Shown here piece by piece: positions 1 through 4,645 of a DNA stretch of 6,884 bases. Position 1 is the stretch's first letter. Each line of letters begins with the position of its first letter. Source of the DNA: Christensenella sp. UBA5399 (GTDB lineage: Bacteria > Bacillota > Clostridia > Christensenellales > Christensenellaceae); NCBI GenBank assembly GCA_002407725.1, contig DHOD01000104.1, positions 17,503-24,386 on the forward strand, read 5' to 3'. A program made the position numbers and the translations under genes. The notes below the pieces were generated by a model, which worked only from the letters and a program-made list of their open reading frames with translations, had not been told where the DNA came from and made no database searches.

Positions 1-235
1 CCGGCGGTATGCCGTCCGGGTCGCGCCCGTCCACTGTGACCGCGCCATGCTTTAATATGCCCGTGTTTTTGGGATAAAGCCCCGCCGCAAGGTAAAGCAT
101 GGTGCTCTTGCCGCAGCCGGACGCCCCTGTCAGCACCGTAACGCGCCCCGGCTCAATCGCAAGACTGGCATGGTTCAATATATCGTTTTTGCCACTTTGC
201 TCGTACGCAAAGGTGACATTTTCCCATTTCAGCAA
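1..235 (-). CDS. ECF-type ABC transporter ATPase, YkoD-like, N-terminal part
   Basis: Partial gene: the first 78 codons are present and the rest lies beyond the left edge. The translation begins (M)LKWENVTFAYEQ and contains a clear Walker A motif GASGCGKST, then AAGLYPKNTGIL and AVTVDGRD. The stretch between the post-Walker GLYP and the VDG strand is longer than in nitrate/taurine-type ATPases and matches the GLYP...G...G-V-x-V-x-G pattern of CbiO/EcfA/YkoD ATPases. It would hydrolyse ATP on the cytoplasmic face to power uptake through the ECF module. No ATG is available: the likely start is TTG at 235-233, with a GAGG Shine-Dalgarno at 244-241 that lies inside the last codons of the upstream gene, whose stop is at 240-238. 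Translation is therefore probably coupled. Walker B and the signature motif are outside the window, so whether it is a two-domain YkoD fusion or a single EcfA cannot be seen. A ThiZ-type ATPase is the alternative. Confidence 0.85.
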   Translation of the reverse strand, partial: MLKWENVTFAYEQSGKNDILNHASLAIEPGRVTVLTGASGCGKSTMLYLAAGLYPKNTGILKHGAVTVDGRDPDGIPP

Positions 236-237
236 TT

Positions 238-1119
238 TTACCTCAAAAATTCATTGGTGTATTCGCGCTCCATGCGACCTGCGACCAGCCCCTGCTCCAC
301 CATCCAATCGGCAAATACCTCCCAGCGTTCCGGCTGAATACGGCCCCACCGGCCTTCCTCGTCCAGGTAATACGGCGAAATATACCGCTGGCTTTCGCGC
401 ACCATGTCGGGGTTCCAATCGCCTTCCATGTACTTCATCAGTATAGCCGCGCTGCCGTCCGGGTCGTTTGCCGCGTCAACATAGCCGCGCTCCGTCGCCC
501 CCAAAAAATCGCGCAGCACCTGCGGGTCCTCATCGATCAGCCGGTGCTTTGCCGTTACGCCCGGCGCGCAAAAGTTATATACCGGACCGTAATCCACAAA
601 CGCGAAGTAATTCAGGTCGTAGCCTGCGTACTTCATCACATAATATTCCCAGTTTTTATAAATCCACACCGCGTCCGCGACGCCGCCCGCCAGCACGCTC
701 TCGATGTCGCCGACATCCATCTGCACAAGCTGCACCTTGCTGTAATCGCCACCGTCGTCGTTCACCGCCTTGCCCACCACCCTGTGAAACCATTCAGGCT
801 TCCAGTGCGTCAGACGTTTGCCCGTCAAATCGGCCGGGCGGGTAATGCCCGCCTTTTTAAGCGAGAGTATCCCGGAATCGCCGCGCTGCGCCTGCACCGC
901 CACCGCCGTAATCTGCTCGCCGTTTTCCATGCCCTCCATCAGCGTCGGCTGTGGCGACACCACAATATCCGCATCGCCCACGGTCATTTCACCGTGCACC
1001 TTGCCGTACACCTGCACATCCAGCCCCGCCGTTTTGTAATATCCTTTTTCGATCGCCACAAAATATCCCGTATGGTTTGTGTTGGCAAACCAGTCAAGCA
1101 CCACTTTGATATTTTTCAT
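238..1119 (-). CDS. ThiY/NMT1-family thiamine-pyrimidine binding protein without signal peptide
   Basis: The 293-aa product belongs to the NMT1/THI5-like family of periplasmic-binding-protein fold (SBP_bac/NMT1) proteins. The N-terminus carries the ThiY-like signature: VLDW at residues 7-10, then NTNHTGYFVA, GYY and GLDV. The C-terminus ends in YTNEFL, also typical of ThiY and Thi5. ThiY proteins bind the HMP/formylaminopyrimidine moiety of thiamine. What is odd is the start: the mature fold begins at residue 4, with no signal peptide, lipobox or membrane anchor. The start is firm, because ATG at 1119-1117 overlaps the ykoE stop in an ATGA, and an AGGAGG Shine-Dalgarno sits 7 nt upstream inside the last ykoE codons. 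The protein should therefore be cytoplasmic. It lies between an ECF S component and an ECF ATPase, the operon type in which Bacillus has the soluble thiamine-binding protein YkoF. Inferred role: intracellular binding or delivery of thiamine precursor. A Thi5-like HMP-P synthase looks unlikely because the His and Lys active-site positions are not conserved. Confidence 0.85.
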   Translation of the reverse strand: MKNIKVVLDWFANTNHTGYFVAIEKGYYKTAGLDVQVYGKVHGEMTVGDADIVVSPQPTLMEGMENGEQITAVAVQAQRGDSGILSLKKAGITRPADLTGKRLTHWKPEWFHRVVGKAVNDDGGDYSKVQLVQMDVGDIESVLAGGVADAVWIYKNWEYYVMKYAGYDLNYFAFVDYGPVYNFCAPGVTAKHRLIDEDPQVLRDFLGATERGYVDAANDPDGSAAILMKYMEGDWNPDMVRESQRYISPYYLDEEGRWGRIQPERWEVFADWMVEQGLVAGRMEREYTNEFLR

Positions 1120-1742
1120 GCCGCATCCTCCTCTTCGTCATCCATCACCTTGGCCGTACCGTACTGCGCGCCCAGCGCATAACTTTTGAGCACGCCCGTC
1201 CTGGCAAGCCCCACGCCCGCGGCCTTGCTGATCAGGCCGGCAAACACCACTGCGCTGACAATCCGCACCGCCAACATCGCCACCAGTACGCCGGGCGTAA
1301 TCAGCGCATACGCGTTTTGCACAAACCCCCACGCAAAGCTGAACACCGCCGCCAATATACCCGAGACGCACAGGCTGCGCGTGTCATACCGGCGATAGCG
1401 GAACACCGCAAAGCCGACCTCGGCCCCGACGCCCTGCACCAGTCCGGAGACCAGCACAAGCGGCCCACCCATGTTGCCCATCAAAAATTCCAGGAACGCC
1501 GCCAGAAACTCCGTGACCACGGCCACACCCGGCTTTTGGATGATAAACGCGGCAAGCGTCGCCCCCATAAACCATATGCCATAGAATATCTCGTAGCCAA
1601 ACGGCGCAAGCCCAAACGGTGTGAGCGCCGCAGTCACCCCCACGCCCGCATACAAAATCGCAAGGTAAATCACCGCGAAAACAAGCCCCAGCACCGCCAC
1701 CATAATGACGTCCTTTAACTGCCAACCAAATTTTCTTTCCAT
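1116..1742 (-). CDS. ykoE: ECF transporter S component, YkoE family (thiamine/HMP uptake)
   Basis: This 208-aa, very hydrophobic protein has about six predicted membrane segments (roughly residues 12-34, 52-68, 73-88, 92-114, 124-145 and 150-172). Family signatures recalled from Bacillus YkoE are all present: YGIWF (54-58), KPG (70-72) followed by a VTEFLAAFLEFLMGN helix, GPLV, the GLVQGVGAEVGF block (100-111), and TGVLKSYALG (182-191). The tail is acidic (DDEEEDAA). YkoE is the membrane S component that binds thiamine or its pyrimidine precursor and works with the EcfA/EcfT-like partners YkoD and YkoC. The ATG start at 1742 is preceded by GGAGG (1754-1750), eight bases from the start. It is the first gene after the TPP riboswitch, consistent with repression when thiamine pyrophosphate is abundant. 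The exact ligand cannot be read from the sequence. Confidence 0.92.
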   Translation of the reverse strand: MERKFGWQLKDVIMVAVLGLVFAVIYLAILYAGVGVTAALTPFGLAPFGYEIFYGIWFMGATLAAFIIQKPGVAVVTEFLAAFLEFLMGNMGGPLVLVSGLVQGVGAEVGFAVFRYRRYDTRSLCVSGILAAVFSFAWGFVQNAYALITPGVLVAMLAVRIVSAVVFAGLISKAAGVGLARTGVLKSYALGAQYGTAKVMDDEEEDAA

Positions 1743-1800
1743 TTTTCTTCCTCCAATTTTCCATATTTGGGGAACCGGCCAAAACGCATACGCCGTTTGT

Positions 1801-1835
1801 AAACAAAAAAGCTCTTTTCACCTGAAAAGAACTTC
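1801..1835 (-). terminator. Riboswitch-controlled intrinsic terminator in the ykoE leader
   Basis: On the minus strand an 11-bp stem (arms 1834-1824 and 1819-1809, one G-U pair, loop AGGU) is followed by a U-rich run (1808-1801). It lies between the TPP aptamer and ykoE, so it fits an attenuator. Its 5' arm GUUCUUUUC (1832-1824) can instead pair over nine consecutive positions, three of them G-U, with GGAGGGAAC (1874-1866) at the 3' end of the aptamer. The two pairings exclude each other: ligand-bound aptamer holds GGAGGGAAC and frees the terminator, whereas free aptamer allows antitermination. The mechanism is inferred from these complementarities. Confidence 0.85.
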
Positions 1836-1864
1836 TCCAACAATCATGCATACACTGCCAGATA

Positions 1865-1950
1865 TGTTCCCTCCGCCGGTATGAACCGGATCAGGTTCCT
1901 TGGGTAAAGGTTTGCTCACCTACTCTCAGCCGCCTCCGCGACTCCCCGTT
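1865..1950 (-). ncRNA. TPP riboswitch (THI element)
   Basis: The minus strand shows the conserved THI-box elements in order: GGGGAGU, a small stem AGUCGC/GCGGCU, CUGAGA, an optional small stem AGGU/ACCU, ACCC (pairs with GGGG), then CCUGAUCCGG and a CCGG/CCGG hairpin with UUCAUA loop, ending in GGAGGGAA. The aptamer binds thiamine pyrophosphate. It sits just downstream of a good promoter and upstream of an intrinsic terminator and ykoE, so TPP should cause premature termination of the transport operon. The closing stem P1 is not obvious by eye, so the outer boundaries are approximate. Confidence 0.97.
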
Positions 1951-1958
1951 GTAACTTT

Positions 1959-1987
1959 ACGATATCAAATTCATGTGCCGTTGTCAA
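1959..1987 (-). promoter_or_regulatory. Sigma-A-type promoter of the ykoE operon
   Basis: A consensus -35 TTGACA (1987-1982) and a -10 TATCGT (1964-1959, four of six matches) are separated by 17 bp. Transcription would start near 1952, immediately before the TPP aptamer. Confidence 0.7.
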
Positions 1988-2133
1988 ATGTTATGTTGCG
2001 CTGAGTTGTGGAAGGTTGAACCATAAGCTTTTGTCCACCTTTTTTTACTTTGTCGTGTTGGTTTTTCTTCATCTTTATATAATCACAATACAAATGCATG
2101 CCTGAAAACCACCTTACTATTACTTTCAACACC

Positions 2134-2177
2134 AAGGGGGGCAAGAGGGGTTCGGAATCTCCCCTTATTACCCCCTT
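2134..2177. repeat. G/C-run inverted repeat
   Basis: Outer arms AAGGGGG (2134-2140) and CCCCCTT (2171-2177) are perfectly complementary. Inside, GAGGGG (2145-2150) pairs with CCCCTT (2161-2166) using one G-U in plus-strand RNA, around a 10-nt loop. The arms are separated by a symmetric 4/4 internal loop. Another CCCC run follows at 2180-2183. Function is unknown; it resembles the palindromic core of an interspersed repeat. Confidence 0.6.
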
Positions 2178-2241
2178 AACCCCAAATCATCAGTCCAGCT
2201 TAAAAGAAACACCATAACATGAAAGTTTTCAGAACTATTGA

Positions 2242-2300
2242 GACTTGAGCACCGGACACATTGAATCCATCAAAAAAGCAACAAAAGGTAAGCTCAAGTC
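2242..2300. repeat. 9-bp perfect inverted repeat with 41-nt spacer
   Basis: GACTTGAGC (2242-2250) and GCTCAAGTC (2292-2300) are exact reverse complements. The stem can extend by ACC/GGT (2251-2253 with 2287-2289) across a 2-nt AA bulge. The spacer is A-rich. It could be a stem-loop in an RNA, or paired ends of a small element; no target duplication is evident. Confidence 0.6.
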
Positions 2301-2302
2301 CA

Positions 2303-2344
2303 AAATAAAAGCGGATAGCGCGAAGCGATGCCATCCCTTATTTT
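2303..2344. terminator. Possible bidirectional intrinsic terminator
   Basis: A short hairpin has arms GGATAGC (2313-2319) and GCCATCC (2330-2336). Read on the minus strand it is a 7-bp stem with one G-U pair, followed by GC and a UUUUAUUU run. Read on the plus strand it has one A-C mismatch and is followed by CUUAUUUU. No gene that it would terminate is recognisable nearby, which suggests either a small RNA or a lost gene. Confidence 0.4.
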
Positions 2345-2460
2345 CCGTAGTGATATCTTGCCCCAATAGAAATCCCAACGCGGAATAACATGTAAATATG
2401 AATCGTGACATTTTTAGTCGTGGAAAAAGCTTTTGGGGAGTGCGTAGAAGAGAGCAATAC

Positions 2461-2490
2461 TTGACATGTTCCGTGCCTACATGTTATTAT
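2461..2490 (+). promoter_or_regulatory. Promoter of the infC-rpmI-rplT operon
   Basis: A consensus -35 TTGACA (2461-2466) and -10 TATTAT (2485-2490) are separated by 18 bp, with a TG one base upstream of the -10 (extended -10). Transcription should begin near 2497, leaving about 135 nt of leader before infC. Confidence 0.82.
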
Positions 2491-2496
2491 ACACAA

Positions 2497-2633
2497 GGTA
2501 AAACAAAGCAGAAGCGTGCCCGCTTCTCACCTGCCGGCAAACGCTTGCAGTGTCAAATACGACAGTTTGTTTATTTTGCGGGCAGTTTCTATATATGCTC
2601 GTTTTTTATATCTTAGAAAGGATGTGAGGTTCC
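2497..2633 (+). promoter_or_regulatory. Structured infC leader, candidate L20-type autoregulatory leader
   Basis: Three helices can be drawn. Helix A is a 7-bp hairpin AGAAGCG/CGCTTCT (2510-2516 with 2521-2527). Helix B is a long-range pairing CTGCC-G-GCAAA (2531-2541) with TTTGC-G-GGCAG (2575-2585), ten pairs around a G-G mismatch, enclosing a small TGTC/GACA hairpin (2551-2554 with 2561-2564). Alternatively TGCCCGC (2517-2523) pairs perfectly with GCGGGCA (2578-2584), which would break both A and B. A U-rich stretch (2601-2610) follows. In Bacillus and relatives ribosomal protein L20 represses this operon through its leader. Position, size and switchable pairing fit that, but I cannot confirm an L20-binding motif by eye. 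Confidence 0.6.
2618..2627 (+). promoter_or_regulatory. Shine-Dalgarno of infC that supports the AUC start
   Basis: AAGGATGTGA matches nine of ten bases of the ideal AAGGAGGTGA and ends six bases before the ATC at 2634. It contains ATGTGA, an ATG directly followed by a stop in the infC frame, so the upstream ATG (2622) cannot be the infC start. Confidence 0.8.
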
Positions 2634-3158
2634 ATCGCTAACGATCTGTTCATTAATGAACAAATAAGGGACAAGGAAGTAAGGCTTATTTCAGAAACAG
2701 GGGAGCAGCTTGGAGTTGTGCCCACTGAGCAGGCCCAGAAGATGGCTGACGAGGCCGACCTGGACCTGGTGAGCATCTCACCCAAGGCCAACCCGCCCGT
2801 GTGCAAACTGATGGATTACGGCAAGTATAAGTTTGAGCAGGGCAAGAAGCAGAAGGAAGCGCGCAAAAACCAGAAGACTGTTGAAATCAAGGAAATGCGC
2901 CTGTCCGCTACGATCGACATGCACGACATGGAGGTCAAGGCCAAAAACGTCCGCAAGTTCCTGATGGCGGGTGACAAGGTCAAGGTTTCCATCCGGTTTC
3001 GTGGGCGCCAGATGGCCCATACCGACAAAGGCCGCGCAGTCATGAACCAGTTTCTGGAAATGTTGGACGATGTCGCGACGGTGGAGAAAAACGCCAAAAT
3101 GGAGGGCCGCAGCATGTTTATGATACTGACGCCCAAAACTGAAGCGGCAAAAAAATAA
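2634..3158 (+). CDS. infC: Translation initiation factor IF-3, non-canonical AUC start
   Basis: IF3 binds the 30S subunit, prevents premature 50S joining and checks the start codon. The 174-aa product reads MANDLFINEQIRDKEVRLI at its start, followed by EQLGVV, the conserved PPVCKLMDYGKYKFEQ block (about 54-69), a Lys/Arg-rich linker (about 70-85), and the C-terminal domain with IRFRGRQMAH (about 120-129). Length and both domains are normal. The only ATG, GTG or TTG in frame is GTG at 2718, which would delete the conserved N-terminal segment. The in-frame stop at 2625-2627 rules out starts further upstream. ATC at 2634 is the codon that gives the right N-terminus and has a near-perfect ribosome site. 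E. coli and Bacillus infC also start at rare AUU-type codons, letting IF3 repress its own translation. It is first in an operon with rpmI and rplT. Confidence 0.96.
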   Translation: MANDLFINEQIRDKEVRLISETGEQLGVVPTEQAQKMADEADLDLVSISPKANPPVCKLMDYGKYKFEQGKKQKEARKNQKTVEIKEMRLSATIDMHDMEVKAKNVRKFLMAGDKVKVSIRFRGRQMAHTDKGRAVMNQFLEMLDDVATVEKNAKMEGRSMFMILTPKTEAAKK

Positions 3159-3214
3159 GATAGCTTACTGAGTTTTATATATATTTATTTTTTGAAGAGG
3201 AGGCTTGATTAACG

Positions 3215-3415
3215 ATGCCAAAAATGAAGACGCACAGGGGTGCGGCCAAAAGGTTCAATGTGACAAAATCCGGCAAGGTCAAAAGGGCCAAGGCCTACAA
3301 GAGCCACATTTTGAACAAGAAATCAGCAAAGAGGAAAAGAAATCTCCGTAAGGGTACATTTATCAGTGATGCGGAGCAGAAGAACATCAGGATGCTTATA
3401 CCGTATAAGCGATAA
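3215..3415 (+). CDS. rpmI: 50S ribosomal protein L35
   Basis: A 66-aa, very basic protein beginning [14 protein letters not shown], with [16 protein letters not shown] in the middle and ending MLIPYKR. It is diagnostic of bL35 and has the usual family length. It is a late-assembling large-subunit protein. An AGAGGAGG ribosome site at 3196-3203 lies 11 nt before the ATG, somewhat far, after an A/T-rich 56-nt spacer from infC. It is the second gene of the infC operon. Confidence 0.98.
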   Translation: MPKMKTHRGAAKRFNVTKSGKVKRAKAYKSHILNKKSAKRKRNLRKGTFISDAEQKNIRMLIPYKR

Positions 3416-3437
3416 ATGTATGGGAGGTAGATGAATT

Positions 3438-3797
3438 ATGGCAAGAGTAAAAAGGGCGGTAAACGCTCATAAAAAACGCAGGAAAGTATTGAAGCTCGCC
3501 AAGGGATATTGGGGAGCAAAATCCAAGCAGTATAAAATAGCCAAACAGGCTGTTATGAAGGCAATGGCCTCTGCATACAAAGGCCGCAAGCTGAAAAAGC
3601 GCGACATGCGCAAGCTTTGGATCATCCGCATCAACGCGGAAGCACGTCAGAACGGCATCAGCTATTCTCGATTTATGGACGGTCTCAGACAGAGCGGGAT
3701 CGAACTGAATCGAAAAGTACTGGCCGATATGGCGGTAAATGACAAAGAAGCTTTCAAAAAGCTGGCCGAAACAGCTAAAAAGAAAGCACAAGCCTGA
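3438..3797 (+). CDS. rplT: 50S ribosomal protein L20
   Basis: A 119-aa basic protein starting [26 protein letters not shown], with the [28 protein letters not shown] block. It is unmistakable bL20 of normal length. L20 binds 23S rRNA early in 50S assembly. In Bacillus and E. coli it is also the repressor of its own operon, acting on the leader or an internal operator. GGGAGGT at 3422-3428 is the ribosome site. A second ATG at 3431 is out of frame. It is the last gene before a strong terminator at 3818-3865. Confidence 0.98.
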   Translation: MARVKRAVNAHKKRRKVLKLAKGYWGAKSKQYKIAKQAVMKAMASAYKGRKLKKRDMRKLWIIRINAEARQNGISYSRFMDGLRQSGIELNRKVLADMAVNDKEAFKKLAETAKKKAQA

Positions 3798-3817
3798 GTG
3801 AAGGAATACGAAAAAAC

Positions 3818-3865
3818 AATGCCGCGGTCACCGACGTTTCACACGTTTGCATCGCGGCATTTTTT
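3818..3865 (+). terminator. Intrinsic terminator after rplT
   Basis: A 9-bp perfect stem AATGCCGCG (3818-3826) / CGCGGCATT (3853-3861) is followed by a T run (3860-3865). The 26-nt loop holds a nested ACGT/ACGT hairpin. On the other strand the stem is followed by GTTTTTT, so it could stop transcription in both directions. It ends the infC-rpmI-rplT transcript and separates it from the methyltransferase-pheST genes. Confidence 0.9.
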
Positions 3866-3886
3866 GCGGAATGGCAGTATAGGAAA

Positions 3887-4642
3887 ATGATGCGGGAGAT
3901 TACCAGCCACACAAATGAAACGGTCAAAATGCTGCGGTCGCTGAAGCAGAAGAAATATCGTGACCAGCATGGCCTGTATATCATTGAAGGCGAAAAGACA
4001 ATCGCCGAGGCAATTGCAGCCCGGCAGCCTTTCTCGTGTATTCTCGCATCCGAAATTTCGCCGTTTGTGCAGCAGGCGGATCAAGGCGGGATCGACGTGG
4101 TCTCCGTCCCCTACACTGTCATCGAGCAGGTTTCCGATACCAAATCCCCACCGCCGGTCATCGCGTGCCTGCAAAAAACACCGGCAGAAGTGCAAGGCGA
4201 TTTTATCGTCGCGCTCGACGGGCTCAGCGACCCTAAGAATGTGGGCACCGTAATACGCACCGCGGACGCCGTGGGCGCAAGCGGTGTGCTGGTCTCGGCC
4301 GACAGCGCCGATTTCTACGGCCCCAAGGCACAGCGCGCGGCGATGGGAAGCACGTTCCATATCCCTGTGCAAATCTGCCACCTTGCGGAGCGGTTGCACG
4401 CTTTCCGGCAGAATGGCGGCTTTGTGGTCGCGGGCAGCCTGAACGGCATATGCGAGCTGCCCCCGCTGAAGGACAAACGCATTTGTGTCATCATTGGCAA
4501 CGAAGCACAGGGTATCTCCGCCGAGGTGCACGACCTGGCCGATGCGCTCTACCGCATACCGATCTACGGCGCGGCCGAAAGCTTGAACGCGGGCGTGGCG
4601 GCAGGTATAATATTGTACGAAGTGAGACGATTGAAAGGATAA
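3887..4642 (+). CDS. SpoU/TrmH-family RNA 2'-O-methyltransferase, YsgA-like
   Basis: The 251-aa product has the SPOUT fold signatures of SAM-dependent ribose methyltransferases. Motif 1 is DPKNVGTVIRTADAVGA (115-131, with the catalytic-type Asn118 and Arg124). Motif 2 is VIIGNEAQGIS (201-211, Glu206). Motif 3 is IPIYGAAESLNAGVAAGI (224-241, the SLN core of the knotted cofactor site). The N-terminal ~100 residues (ITSHTNETVK...YIIEGEKTIAEAI) form the substrate-binding domain seen in RlmB/YsgA relatives. Target RNA is unknown; rRNA or tRNA are both possible. Two adjacent ATGs exist (3887 and 3890). AGGA at 3881-3884 is spaced better for the second, which would shorten the protein by one residue. 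Bacillus has ysgA immediately before pheS, as here. No clear promoter is seen between the terminator and the start. Confidence 0.92.
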   Translation: MMREITSHTNETVKMLRSLKQKKYRDQHGLYIIEGEKTIAEAIAARQPFSCILASEISPFVQQADQGGIDVVSVPYTVIEQVSDTKSPPPVIACLQKTPAEVQGDFIVALDGLSDPKNVGTVIRTADAVGASGVLVSADSADFYGPKAQRAAMGSTFHIPVQICHLAERLHAFRQNGGFVVAGSLNGICELPPLKDKRICVIIGNEAQGISAEVHDLADALYRIPIYGAAESLNAGVAAGIILYEVRRLKG

Positions 4643-4645
4643 ACA

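Larger units (their letters stand above)
1990..2460. other. Intergenic region with hairpins, no convincing gene
   Basis: About 470 bases lie between two promoters that fire in opposite directions. It is more A+T-rich than the flanking genes. No reading frame here has a ribosome site together with recognisable protein content. A 44-codon minus-strand frame (2334-2200) exists but lacks support. What is visible is a series of three inverted repeats (2134-2177, 2242-2300, 2313-2336), an exact TATAAT at 2078-2083 on the plus strand with only a poor -35, and long A/T runs. It could be a decayed gene, an interspersed repeat, or a small RNA locus. Confidence 0.6.

Noticed and set aside
468..1182. Long plus-strand open frames antisense to the ThiY-like gene
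   Set aside because: Their translations are rich in Arg, Pro, His and Ser with no family resemblance, and the minus-strand frame is a clear protein. They are shadows caused by codon bias.
2134..2183. Possible G-quadruplex from the G runs
   Set aside because: The minus strand has only three adjacent runs of four or more G, and the plus strand only two. The perfect AAGGGGG/CCCCCTT complementarity makes a hairpin the simpler reading.
2398..2616. 72-codon plus-strand frame beginning at 2398
   Set aside because: It runs through the infC promoter (2461-2490) and the structured leader, has no ribosome site, and its product has no recognisable features.
2634..2718. GTG at 2718 as the infC start
   Set aside because: It would remove about 28 conserved N-terminal residues (NEQIR...VRLI...QLGV) and has no ribosome site in front, whereas ATC at 2634 has a nine-of-ten match.
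3839..4531. Minus-strand frame of 230 codons opposite the methyltransferase
   Set aside because: The plus-strand frame has all three SPOUT motifs. The antisense product shows no family and no start context.
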